From Neodiprion pinetum (Eukaryota; Arthropoda; Insecta; Hymenoptera; Diprionidae), in contig NC_060234.1 of NCBI RefSeq assembly GCF_021155775.2, positions 29,943,026-30,007,025 on the forward strand: 64,000 nucleotides of DNA. The letters are read 5' to 3'. Shown piece after piece: positions 36,147-49,217 of this stretch. The notes beneath the pieces were generated by a model. It did not search any database. It saw only the letters and a program-made list of their open reading frames with translations, and was not told where the DNA came from. Every line of letters begins with the position of its first letter. Position 1 is the stretch's first letter. The position numbers were made by a program, and so were the translations under genes.

Positions 36147-39100
36147 TAGAAAATGCTAATCGGTTTGGCGAGATCGTCCTCATATATAAACTCTATCACT
36201 CGATATAAATTCTGCGATAGATCTCTTTCAACTTACTTTCCGCCATCATCTTTAGTTTTGTCAGAATTTGTCACTGCGACATAAATTAATTTATACCCAA
36301 TGATCAACGATCAGGTTAATTCTTTGTCACACGTTTGTTGCATTTGTTTCATTTGCTCACCCCCATCCGGGGTTCAAAAGACGAACGTATAAAAACTCGG
36401 ATAGCCGAAGAGTCACGGAATCGTTACCGCGACAGACGTCCTATCGGTGGCTGTTATCTTTGACTCAATCGTGGCTGATTACACGCTACCTCAAAGGTCG
36501 TTGGTTTGCCGTTGTCGCGGTTATACGTATAGGCATTGTCCGTCGTCACGTTGGCTCCTCAAAAGTGGCTTCGGAAGCCACCGCCGCCGCACCGTTTCAC
36601 AGTCGCAAGCACAACGTGACAGTGAGCGCAGTTACAAGAACGCGAACAACAATATTTAACGCTTGTTAATTTCCTGAAGCATTACCCTGCGAGTTAACCC
36701 TCAACTGCGTCTCACCTCCACGAGCATACAGACGTACGATATACTTTCCAGACTCCAAATTACGCGAGGAGACTTTCCAATCGTGCAAGCATGGGTAACG
36801 CGAACCGCGTGTATAAAAAAGTTGAAGTATTAAAAATAGTCGAAATGAAACAAGAAATCGGAGGAATAACGATCCCTTATTCCCCGCGAAGAGGGACGAG
36901 AGCTGATCGAACGGTGGTTGGGAGAGAAGAAAATTGGAACGAGGTGAAAGATGCGATCGCCTGCAGGCATAGATTAACCGCTGGTCTCAGGGTGGAAAGA
37001 TGACGTTACAGTGACACGGACGCGTTGTGGGCGTATATACCTAGTAGCGCGTATATAGAAAGGCTGCACGTCGGCACGTATAAGCTGAATTTTATTTCCC
37101 CACGAGTTACTTCCCTTCACGAGTGAAGCGACGCGCCTCGCTACGACTAGGCGACTCTTAAATCTCTCACCTGTGACCCGAGCACAATGTGTGACCGAGA
37201 GGCCAGACCGCCACGGAGGGAAGGGTTAAGAAACTCTCGAACTGAAGTGCCTGCACCGGAAGTGGGGGCCTTGCTTTCTGGGCTAATAACCCTACCCACA
37301 CACCCACGCCGAGCAACACCCACCAACGACACCGACGCTGTCCCCCTACGTTCGCCGGTACGGCTCTTGACTAACACTTTGTTGAACCCGCGAGACCCGG
37401 GGAGTCGCAGTCGGCATTGCAGGCACGCAAACGCGACTCCAACACGTACAAATATCCCATCACGGCACTTCCTCTCCCCCCTCGATCTGCACCTTTGCAA
37501 TTATATACCGTGTTAAACCACAGGGTGTTTTTAAATTCCATCCGCACGATGCCGAGGTTCTCGATGCTAGTTAATCTAGGTCGGATATAGGTCATGATGT
37601 AAGCGAAGGTTCAGAGTACCATGTTATACCGGAAATACGTATGTTGTGAAAAATATTGTCCGGTGATAGCGGGGTTGTTGCGTTTAGTGTTCGAAACCTG
37701 AGTCATGATACCGTAGTAAACTTCACGGTGCAAAATCGTGGCGACGAGAGGTTATAAAATCACATATTAGTTTCGTGAGCCAAGGAAAAAAAAAATTATT
37801 GGGAACATTCTTGCGGTGAACAGACAACGTATTTCAATAATTTAATATTATATAATTCATCAAACTAATATCATTTTTCCTCAAGAGCCTGAACTTTTTT
37901 TTATTTTTTGTCGCATTCAATTCTGATTCGTTAATTTTGGCTCCAATGGTGTATAAATTAGACAAATATTTCACGTAACAAAAATATTCAAAAGACACCT
38001 AACTCAATTTGATCTTTAGAATATTTTTGCAATTGTGTGCAGTATCGCAATTTGTCGTTATTTTCACTTTCGAGGTATCTATCTATTTTAATTTTGCTTC
38101 ATGTAGCATGTTCTGCAAGAAAATGCTGCCGGGAGGGATTTAAAAATTTCTAGTCTCAAGTCCGTCATTTTCCTTACTTTACACTCGGCGGATTCTTTTT
38201 CGTCGAAAACTCGAAGATCCGCGGAGACAATTAATCAAAGAGTTAAGAAACACGTTACAGCTTGTCGGTGGAACCCTGCAAGAAAGCGTTTCCGGAGTCA
38301 TATTCATATACCTACCTACCTATGTACAACTTTTACGACTTCAGATCGACATGACGATATCGCCTATGAACAACACATCGTTCCGGAACACCTTGCGCGT
38401 GTGTGTATGCGGTATATAACAGATATGCACAGGCACGATGCATAGTGCAAGTATACGCGATATATCCGCACCCGTTTACACGTAAAAGAGGCTGCTTATC
38501 AGCTACCCGAGGTTAGATTTCATGTTCGATCGAGAGTTGAAAGTGTGCGGATTCTCGGTATACACGTCAATGATCTATCGGTTGTAAGAGTGCAATTGCG
38601 CAGATTTCAGAAAGACGAAGCGACTCACCAGCACGATGTCGGAGGCTATATTTTGCGATGTTAATTTCAAGTCATAAAAAAAGAAAAAAAAAACATGACC
38701 GCTTCACGGCGGCATTGCGTAACCGGCATCGTTGCAGGATCGTTTTGCCAGTCGTCTCGGTTGAGGCTTCATTTTAATTACAGACGGCGAGGAAGGCTCG
38801 CGTAGAATCGGGTTAAAATTCTGTGTTTATTCGAAGAAGGTTAAAGAGGGAATCGAAGCCTTACGCTTGGATGCAGTACTCTTATGGATGGATAAAAATT
38901 TCCACAAGTCACCGCGCGGCGTAGGCCGGATCGTCGTAGCTCTCCTACCTCGTACCTTATACCTTTTACCTTATACCTACCTACCTACCTCTCGGAGACT
39001 CCTGGAGCGGCGAGGGCTAGCAAGGGGGCGAAATGGTTCCGTTCTTCTTAAATCACGCGAGTCGTACTTCCCTCTCGAATGAAAGGCGAGTCGAGTAGAG

Positions 39101-42100
39101 TCGAGTCGAGTCGAGTTGGGTACCCAGTCGTATTTCCGTATTTTATACACACCGCGGCAGAAGATGGGCACGTAAGTGCAACAAGTAAAATAGAAACAAA
39201 CGGAAAAGCGATCGGCCCGTTTATCAGAAACGTTGGACGACTCGGTTGCGTCCGTCGATACCTGATGCCGTGTACCTACTACTACCTTCAGCTAGGAGAG
39301 ACTGACGACAAGAATGCGACGAGCGGGACGACAAAAAATACCATCGCCATCCGAACCTCGATCGGTGAGTTCTTCCAATTTCAATCCGCCGTCGACCCTT
39401 GACCCTCGAGTTAGTTTCGGCTACTCGTCAACCGCGTTTCGGACTCTTGACTGCGATCTCGATGCGTACCTAGCGACTGAGGTAAACACGAACGTGACAT
39501 GCGGTCGCGGCTTGAATCGCGAGGTAAGATAATTCTCCGAAAAGTATTCGGAGGACCGATTCATGCTACCCGGTATAGCGAGGTCTCGACTCGTGATATC
39601 GCTGCGAGTATACGCTCGGAGAATCTAGTTAAGTCATTGCTCGGCGGGTGGCTGCAGCGGAGGTGGTTTATTGTACTACGCGGCAGACATGCTTTATTCA
39701 CCTGCGGAGAAAATCCTCGTGGGTTGTTCTCATTTCGAGGATAGGTACGACGTACGTACCTTGCCTACCTACGGGGGAAACGCGCAGATGTCTGGTGTGT
39801 AAGGAACCGCTAAAATGGTGTTGACTCTTATCGCGGGATCTAGAGCGGTGATCCGAAGGAAGCGAGGAGCTCGCGGAGCTCGCGGAGCGGGCTTGTTTCA
39901 GCCCTGGCAGCGTCGTACGTTACGTTGCGTTGTGATTCACTGTGAAATATAAGAAATAAGGCCATCTAGGTTCGCAACGCCGGGTAAACTCAAACTTTCT
40001 TCGTAATGAGACGGCAGATAAAATGACAAACACACGCGATTTAATAAGGATACCTCACCGCCGTACGTACACACACACACACACACACACACCGTTCCAG
40101 GGCCAAGTAGGATTGCTTCTCCCCAAGAAACGCCGCGCTACCGTTAAGTGTGTGCTATCAACCAGAGCAAGAGGTGCTACGCTTGAGTTTTTTCTATTCA
40201 TTTTTTTTTGCTTTCTTTCTCTCTCTCTTTCCTCCCTCCCTCCCCTCACCTCTCGCGAAGTATCGCCGACGAGATTTGCCGTTCCACACAGTGATTTCAA
40301 ACTTCTGTTTTTTTTTTTTCTTCTTCTTCTTTCTATTTTTATTTATCTTGGAGAGAATCTACGCCAGTTTGCAGAGCATGTAGGGGACGGTGTTCCGCCA
40401 TTAACTTTGCTTCCTTTTTTATAAGTTTCCATCACTGATCACTGATAATATTATATATTTTTTTTTTCTAGTTACTATTTACTGCAGTATTCAACTCACG
40501 TCCATTATATTTTTTTTGAATCTTTTTTTTTTTTTGTTCAATGGAAATAGGAACAGGAAGATTTGATAAAGTCGCTGTGGAAAGGCCATGCGCTTGCGAA
40601 TTGACGAAGGATTACCGTTATTGTAGTAAGCCAGTGACGGAGGCTTGTAATTCCTGTGTACCCGGTTCATTTCTGATTCATAGTTGGTAATGAGGAGACG
40701 GAGAATATTCCGCGTGTATACCTATCGTTAATTAACCAAGGAATTAAAAGTCACCTCCGAGACTCGACTATACAGTTACTCAACTATCCTCCATCACCGT
40801 GCATATATTATTCCGTGAAATTTACTAATTGAGTAATTACAGCGCGCAATCCCTCGTGATATCTTCTGCCCACCTGCAAGTGTGGGAACGCCAAATAAAA
40901 ATTCTACGCAATAAAAGTAAAAAGAGATCAGGTATGGAATAAGAGAAAAATATTCGAGACGGATCGTTAGCAGGATCGAATTATTGGACTCCAAATACCA
41001 TGAGAACAAAATATTTATACTACGATTGAAACATCGTCGTCATTTTCATTCATGCACACAGTGTAAGGCACGTATAATACGGTGTTTGCCTGTTTTGTTT
41101 TTTCGTGTTACGTGGTGGCACGAATGACTCATAAAGGCGTTAATTGCCCCGCTGCTTCCACAGCTGTGCACTTGATGCATACTTTGCAGTTTGTGCTACT
41201 GCAACTCACAATCAGACGCCATACTGTTCGATCATACCATACAACTCCGTTACTTTTTTCCTTCGTGATTACCAATGCCGTGCGATTCAGCTTTCGACTT
41301 GTCTTCAACCTCGTCTTTATTGTTCACTGCTCTCAATGTTTTAACATTTACCAATTTGCACGTTCACTTGCTGATTCAACAATTTGGACCATGCTGCTGC
41401 GTTGCCTGGTTTATGACGCTTGATTTCAAATTGTTTTCAGTGCTGCCCAATGAGACAGAAGTTGAAAGATGGTTCCGTCTTCGACGCAGTTGTTCATAGT
41501 ATAAAACTGGAGATTTTAATTCGATTAGTTTGTAAAGCAGATCAGATGGCTTACTCTAATTCGTGTATTCGTTTATTGGCTTCTTTATACACGATCCGTG
41601 TTTACTGACCCTTGAAACTCGTTGATAACTAACGTCACGAGAGGTCACGTCACGAGGTACATCTGCGGTCGTGCTCCAATTGAACTCATCTTGCCACGAG
41701 ATATTGGCAACCTATGAAACAAGATAAAAGATACATGGAGCGAAGAAAGATAGCAGATGTTACTCAAAACTGCAGGAAAACAACATGGTAAAAAATACCC
41801 ATGCCAACTATATTTTTTGTATACAGTAATTTTCACCGTTTCTAGAGTGAATTCTGCATTTCACGAAAAATATTTTATCAAAAAACCCGAAGTGTTCCTC
41901 ATTTCCTGCAATTTTGAATACAATCTGCTCTTTCGTTCTCTCCACGTATAACGTTCGTTGAGAAAAGAATGGCGTATTTTCGACGGGAATTATTCGACCG
42001 CCTTCCTTCAGCTGAGCTGATACCCCCGGAGGCTAAGACTGCGTGCGTTATACGTAGGTACCTACTACAGGGAGCGATTGAGCGCGCTGTTTAATTAACC

Positions 42101-43580
42101 AAATGCAGAATAGCGTCCGATAAACGGCACGTATCGGCTATAAACTTTCCGCCGCCTCCAACATTGCTGATAACACTCTCTCTATCGTTCGCTGCGTTTC
42201 TTATACGCCCTGTTATACCTGCTCCCCGACAGTCACATGCTCGCGTTACACGCGTTCAACGTTGCTACCGCACCACGGCTGCCCCCGCGACTTAAAAGCT
42301 TCTACAGAGGCAACCGGCGCCGCGCTACGCGATACGCGCGTAACCAGCTTCATCTGCTTGTTTATTAAGATTAAAAATATTTACCTTGTCTCCGCGGTTT
42401 TTTAATCGATATTTTACCCGATATTTTCGATGTATCGTTATAAGAAGTTTCTGAAAAAATCGAGATCTGTATCACACAGAAGATCTTCGCAAGATTTCTC
42501 ACACTCCTAGGTTTACAGATTCTAGAATGTCTTTAAATTCATTTCGGACAAATCCAAGAAATTTACGATCTTTGGAATGCGTCAAGAGTTTCAATGAATC
42601 GATTTCAAATATTTACCGTACACGTCTTTAGAATTTAGCCATTGGCAAATAAATCATTTATTGAATGTGAAAAAACCTTCTCCAACTCTTGATTGCTGCA
42701 CATGGCGAACACGATGATTATGTTCGGTGAATAATTGAATATTGTAGAATAAATTCCATCGATTCCATTTAAAACCGCATGCAACTCGATTGATATATAG
42801 TGGAAATTTCACCTTTTCAACTCCTGCTCTTGATCAGTAATAGTTATTTGGATAAATTCTTTCACAGAACGATCTAAAACAAGGTTGGTTGAATATAAAG
42901 ACTTCATCAATCTCTTCTGGTGTTATTTTAAGGAACTTGTCTGTGCCGTAATTCACGTTGGAATTACCGACTGTACTTCAACTCTCCATAGTATCATGAT
43001 TAGCTAAGCGGATAAGAGTGCGAAATGATCTGGACAAGGGGGGATCCTGATCCAGCCACGTTCTACTCATTTTTCGGGAAACTTAATTGCTTTCTGAAGG
43101 TTATTTTATTTTTCCGCTCATCATCAATTGCTGATGATCAATGAACTAGAATGATTGTCCGTAAGCCTGAACCTTTATTCCATATGATAATGATTTACTG
43201 CATTGGTCAAATAACTTGAAATTTTCTTACAATTAAATCCTTACAAAGTTGGCGAATCTTTGGGTTCCCCACTTGAGATGATTAACTCGTCTCGGTCTTT
43301 AGACGTAGAATTTAATTGATTTGAAACATTTTTTTGGTAACTCGAGGTGCGATTTAAAATATTTCCCGCAATCTCTCAAGCAACATCAATTATGCGAAAT
43401 TTCTTCGCTTCCATTGAACCTAAAATCGGCCAATTTCAAGCCCAACTTTCGGAATGAAAGAATACCCATAAGTGAACAACCCTTCTTCAGCATACACGAA
43501 CCGTATGAAAATTATTGAATCCGTCAGCGATAGAAAACGTGGAGTACGACAGGAGCGACAGTACTTAGCGGACACCCCGT
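36147..43580. other. No gene identified; simple repeats and one CpG-rich patch
   Basis: A CpG-rich patch at 37.1-37.5 kb contains a minus-strand donor (GGGTCACAG|GTGAGAG, near 37169), a possible first exon. Short repeats include CTAC runs near 38310 and 38980, (GAGTC)n at about 39088-39117 and (AC)n at 40070-40093. A degenerate tRNA-like segment is discussed in the findings (about 43002-43072). Long T-runs near 40300 and 40500 are simple sequence. Confidence 0.4.
40070..40093. repeat. (AC)n microsatellite
   Basis: About eleven CA units, uninterrupted. Confidence 0.95.
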
Positions 43581-43830
43581 ATCTCTCGGCAGTTCTCGTA
43601 GATGGTTTTGAGTCGCGCAATTCCCTCGCAGGCGGGTAAAGTAAAGTCACGGCTTCTGTGTGCGTAACGCCACGCACGGGATGCGTCGTCGGTGCCTGGC
43701 GGTTGTTGGCGGTCAGCCGAGGCGGTCGACTCGATTTCGCCGCCACAACACAGGGGACAACCTCACCCCTCCTCCCCCCGGGGGTCCGTATTCCCGTCTT
43801 CCTCGCCCCCGTGCGGGACAGCAAGCGGGA

Positions 43831-43870
<40 letters not shown>

Positions 43871-44740
43871 AAGCAAGCAGGCAGGCAGGCAGCCTCCGCC
43901 GGGGAGACAACGTTAAGATTTAAGGCTCGGAGATGGGCCTATAAACATTGCCTGGTCCAGTCAGTGTTTGCTCCTGCCTCCTTCGCTTCTGTTCGCTGCC
44001 CCCTCCCTCGGATGCATGGGAGCCTCGTACCATCGGCTTATAGGTATAGGTACTTGACTATGCGAGACTTCGTCGATATTTCGGGTGCAGGGGCGCGCGG
44101 TGACCGCACAATAGAAACCAGCGTTGACGTTTGGCAATTAAGAGCTGACGCGGGGGTCCAGCGGGGCCGGACACCCTCGCGGCGAAAATTACTAAATCGG
44201 GGGGCAGCCGAGGGACTCTCTCGGGCGTCGCGACGCCCGCCGCCGGCGGCAAACGGCAAACGATGAGCGTCGAGGAACGGGGTGCCGTCCTCCGCCATTC
44301 TCCACCCCGTCCGCGGAGTCTCTCTTCGCCTTATTTATTCCTCTCTCTCTGTCGCTGCCTTCCTTTCTCCTCCTCCTCCTCCTGCTCCTCCTCCTCCTCC
44401 TTCTCTTTCTTCTTGTTTCTTCTTCGTCTGGCTCTTCTTCGTCCTCCTCTTCGTCCTCTTCTTGTGCTTTTTCTTCTGCTGCCTCTTCTTTCTTTATTTC
44501 TGTCCTTTTGTCCGTTTTCTGCTTCCGCAAACGACAGCCGCTTATTTATACCAGTCTTTGCATCGCACGGGAGCGCTTTTGCGTTGACTTGCTCGCCTAT
44601 ACAGAGAGAAACTGAGACCGAGGGACAGCCGCTCTCTAAGGGCTCTCTCACACGGAAACACTTTTTACGCGGTTCTCGGAGTATCGCCGACTCTGGCGAT
44701 CCTGACTCAGCCCGATTTTTTCGCTACTTGGTATATTTAT
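43581..44740. other. GC-rich patch with GGCA and pyrimidine repeats
   Basis: A CpG-rich segment is followed by a CT/CCT-rich tract (44337-44520). All long frames here (Arg/Gln/Ala/Gly repeats, Ser/Pro-rich, or Glu/Arg-rich on the minus strand) are direct translations of the simple sequence. It may be promoter-proximal DNA, but no exon is supported. Confidence 0.4.
43831..43892. repeat. (GGCA)n microsatellite
   Basis: About 15 tetranucleotide units with one interruption (GGAAAGCAA). Confidence 0.95.
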
Positions 44741-47309
44741 AAATGCGGTTGAAATTCAAAAACGAAATATTGTCCCTACGCGCGTCGCGAGATATCGAAT
44801 TGCGTTAGAAAACTGGTCAAAACCCTTACCAAAGGGCAGATTGAGTTTCTCATATAATATTCACGTTCAGTGGCTATCGATCGAACCAGATATGACAATT
44901 AATTTTAATCGCACAGAAACGTTCTTCCTTGCCTTAGAAATAGTTTCAAAAAAAAAAAGTTCGCGGCAACCGTAAAACTGTTTTGAACCCGATATTTGAT
45001 GCACCTGCTGATCGAGTGCAATTTGCAACTTGTCTATGTGCCACGGGTATGGACAATGAATCTGTCCTGTCCGCAGGTAATTCCTTACCAATCACTTTGA
45101 TCGTCAGACTGGGAGACGGTTGGTAAACGTATGCATACACAGGTACGGCTGTCTCAACAATTCCATTCAATTTCTACGTCTCCACCTGCGGTAAACGCCG
45201 ATCTCATCTGAAATCCGATTGTGAGGCGATTGTTACCCGCGTTATCTGCCTTCGCTCGCTCCCCCAAGCCCAAGTGTAATCCGCGCATGTTGACTTCGGT
45301 GTGAGCGAAACCTAAGTGTACGTAGGTGCGGTAGTGCGGTTCGCACCGAGCGAACCACGCTTTACAATTACAAGGGGTGTTCCGAAAGTTATTCAATTTT
45401 CTAATGCAATCATCTTTCGAACTCGGTTTGGGTCCGTGATTCGACACGACGATAAATCCATTTTCTGTAATTGAAAACGAATGTCAACTATCTATAATTA
45501 TAAAAAAAAGGATCCCTTTTTTCTCTTCCCTAGTAGACACGCAATTTGATTATGCATATATTTTTATTGGCTAGCAACTTTATGCCAAGCACGTTGGATC
45601 AAAGTTTATTTTTCAAAAGGTCTCAGATCTCAACGTGGAAATTGACAATCGATTTGACATCTCACTGAAAAAAGAACAACATTCTGCAGAAAAAATTGTC
45701 GTAAACCTTGAACTTTGTATGACAACCTCAATTATTGTAATTTAGTATATTAAATGAGGTTCATGACAGGAATGAGTTTCGCGTTGAACTGTACCCCTTA
45801 TGCTCGTAAGACGAAAGGAATTCAAAATTCCATCAGTGCATTCGCCGGGAGCTTTTGAGCCGATGCGACGCGCGACGTCCCTCGAAGTAATCGTTTACAC
45901 TTGACGTTGAGTTTTTGCGCGGTTTACTCGGAGTCGCCTCGATGGATGACTGGACTCTGGTAGTACACGTCGTATAAATTCTGAGCTGCGGTCATTTTAC
46001 ACATTTCGTAAAAACTTACGCATTTCATGGAATTCGCTGAAATACCTGCGATAAGTCTATTGCCGAAGTAATCGTCGCGGTATAATCGCGTCTGTCCGAG
46101 CCTTGCTAGCTTGCAAGCACATACGATTTGAATACGAAATATACAAGCGTACAAGGGCGCTGATTGTGAGTCTAGTTGCGTTTCAACGTTCCTGCAGTCT
46201 TAAGAATTTACGCATTATCGACGAATGCAGTATTAAATCGTTATAACAATTTGAGTGATGCGTTTTCTCGTCTCACCCAAATACGAAAATTTAATGCCGA
46301 GATCATTACTTTGCAAACATCAACGATAATTTGCTTGCGACGAATTTCAAATGTGATTTAGATGATTTGCTGGTGAAATGATGTAATTTCATTCAAGGAT
46401 TTTGGTAAGGCCTGCAGGTGACGTAATTATCTACTGGTTGAAAATTTCAGCTATAGAACAAATAAAAAAATCACTTTCAGAGAAAAAATTGGACTACGTT
46501 GGAAGGTCCTCGAAGAATCTTGAAAGTGTGGTCTTAGAACAGTTTGAACAAAACATTGTCACATAATTCTATCAGCACGTGAAAACCTCTGTTAATTGTG
46601 CAGAGAATTTCCGTCAGAAATTTCAGAGTGTTATTTTTCCACCCCTTTCCGTGAAAATCTTCGAAAGCATGCCAATTCTGATACCCAAAACGGTGAAACT
46701 TCCGTTATCAAATTTTCCGATAAATATTTCCACCAATGATCAGAGGTTTGGAATTTTGCTCTGATCCTAGAATCGGCGAATTATAATCGAACGGAATGAG
46801 GCAAAGTTAGGCGTGCGCGTGCTCGCGCAAAGCGGACCGAACAAATAAATGTTGAAAAAGAAGAAGGAAACCGACATTATGTGGCATTTACATACAAAGT
46901 ATGTCAGACCCGCGGACCAAGGTATAACGTAGTATCCGCGGCTTTCGCATACCCTGCCTTCCAGCGACCGTCGCCCGCCTGCATATATACCAACGTTTAC
47001 GCTATCCTGCGCCACGAGGGGCGGCTGAACGCAAAAGGGAGATCTAAAGGCAGAAGCATGGCGAAAGAAAAAGAAAAATTCGAGTTTATATCGAGGCGGG
47101 CCGCGACGACGGTCACACACGCAAAACGAAGGATACCCAGTGTCTCTAGTGTCCCTGCTGCTGCTGCTGTTGCTCCTGCTCCTCCTGCTGCCTTGCAAAC
47201 TGCCTATCGGCTACTGCGCCCAGCGATGGCTCCGAACATCCCTCAGTTTGTTTTTCGTGCTCTGATTTTGGCGCCGAATAACAGCCGTCGTTTTGTCTGA
47301 GCGTATTAC
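44741..47309. other. No gene identified
   Basis: The sequence is A/T-rich, with no exon chain and no recognisable protein motif. CTG/CTC triplets near 47155-47190 produce Gln- or Ala-rich frames. Confidence 0.4.
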
Positions 47310-47662
47310 ACGACGGCCAAAAACCTGGAAATGTCAGGGTATTTAAAAGCGGTAGTGGAAAACCTGGAATTTTCAGGGGATTTTTAATCTGATCATGGAA
47401 AAAACTGTGAAAAGCAGTTTTTATCATGGGAATTAGAAATCATTTTTTGAAGTAACAACTTACAGTTTTTCGTCGAGACAGCAAATTTGCTTAACCTGAC
47501 TTTCTATTTTTTTTTATTTTTTTTTTATACATATTTTTCTTGAATTCGAATTGAATTTGAACCGAATATAGAGTTAATAAGCTGAATGATTTAGGTTTCA
47601 GTAACTTACCAGAATTGGGAAAATGTCCGGAAATTTTTTCGCAAAAATTTGTAGCAACCCTG
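47310..47662. mobile_element. MITE-like repeat ending GTAGCAACCCTG
   Basis: The block holds two related words (AACCTGGAAATGTCAGGG and AACCTGGAATTTTCAGGGG) and ends in TTGTAGCAACCCTG. From memory, this combination of CCTGGAAA/TCAGGG words with a terminal CAGGGTTGC-type end occurs in widespread short non-autonomous elements of animals. The left terminus is not clear, so the element may be truncated. Confidence 0.35.
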
Positions 47663-49217
47663 GTTTTAATTGTTAAAAATCAGCAGTAAATTTCTATACC
47701 GCATCTTCTTGCCTTGTGCCTGTAAATTCGCAGACAGTAACGTAGTCGAGCGGCAAACTTTATATCCTCTTCTTCGCGAAACACATTCGTTGATCTTCTG
47801 GATTTCGAAATGGCGGATATGCAGAATGATTTTAATTGGTAGAATCCGGTGTTACGCTTGTCAGAAGCGGGGAGTTTATATCTGTGCCCGAGAGATGTGC
47901 GATAGTTTAAAAATCGCAGAAGAGAAACTTACAGCTATACGTACTCTTTCCAACAATTACACATGCACTTATTGGATTCTCAATTTCTGTAAACCCGCTT
48001 GCTCGTAGCCACCACTAAATACTGTATAGGACCTCGCCGCATTTGCAGGTTCGCGTTTACTTTTGCGCTCGCTAGCTGCCATCGAAGATTTATGCGTATG
48101 AACGATCTTATTGCATACTGATGCTGTTATATCTACAGAGGATTTTTAATCTTTGACTCGATACAGCGACGCGAACTCCTTTCCGAATTTATGAACATTT
48201 CAAAATCGCCGAGCATAACGAGCGGAAAACAGGTTATAAGTGCCGGAAGTAGACGCAAATATATGGTTTTGAGAGCGCTAAATTGAGGCTTTGGCCATTG
48301 CTCATATATTTTTAATATTTTCCGTAATTTTACTAGCGTATTGCAATCGATTGTTCTAGACAGATAGTACCTACTAGACTGACAAACGCCAAAGATTTTA
48401 AAGCCAAATATGCAGTTAGGAAAAATCTACTTCGGATGATTGAATGATTCTGGTTGTAACTACGTTCACGATATTTGGCGTGTCACGAAATATGACAATT
48501 TGACTTCTCAGTTTCGTGTGTTCTAGGAAAAGATCGCGATAATTGTTGCGTAAAATCGTTTATTCACTTCTGTTCTCCAGTCCTCATTTGAGTACAGGTT
48601 TATAAAATGGGATATCGACGGATGAACGACAAAGCACTGAAACATGAGATTCGTTCTTAAGTAGATACAGTTTATTTTCGTAATTAATATTTATTGTACA
48701 TAGCCTCCCATAAGTTACACCAGGATCTTACGACCTGTTCATTTTTCAAAATATCAACACTACGTGAAGGTTCGAATCTCGCCGCGAGAACTTTTTCGTT
48801 TTTCCGAACTGGCATTTTTTTTCATCGAAAACGATGTAACATTACTGAATTAGTATCGATTTGACAAATTTTGCATGAGAGTCATGTCGAAGCCGTTTAA
48901 AACACTGAAAAAAGTTGCGGATGGCGAAACTTGAACCGGCGACTGCAGGTTTATCAAGTTAGCGCTTTCCCGGGTGAGTTACATTTCTAGTTGTCAATTG
49001 ATCTACGATCGGGCGATATAAGTAGCTCAGGATATTTAAATTTAAATTTTACCGAGTTCATCAAATGGGCGGGTCATGTGGATTTGCGAAATTGATAAGC
49101 GAGTCATGACCTTCGCGTAGTACAAGTATCAAGTTTTTTAAAAACGAACAGGTTTTAAGGAAAGTGTTTGATCGAATATATTTATACAAATAAATGTTAA
49201 ACAATAAAATGTTGAAT
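47663..49217. other. 3' flank of Gclm and non-coding DNA
   Basis: The part next to 49217 should contain the Gclm 3' untranslated region (minus strand). Minus-strand AATAAA words occur at 48695-48690 and 48676-48671, about 525 bases past the stop codon. A tRNA-like remnant is discussed in the findings (48900-48990). No other gene is seen. Confidence 0.45.

Noticed and set aside
44192..44742. Glu/Arg-rich minus-strand and Ser/Pro-rich plus-strand frames
   Set aside because: Translations of the CT/CCT-rich tract.
46881..47427. Opposing 139- and 93-codon frames with Ala/Pro and Gln runs
   Set aside because: Both derive from CTG/CTC triplets and the adjoining MITE-like sequence, and neither has a motif or splice context.
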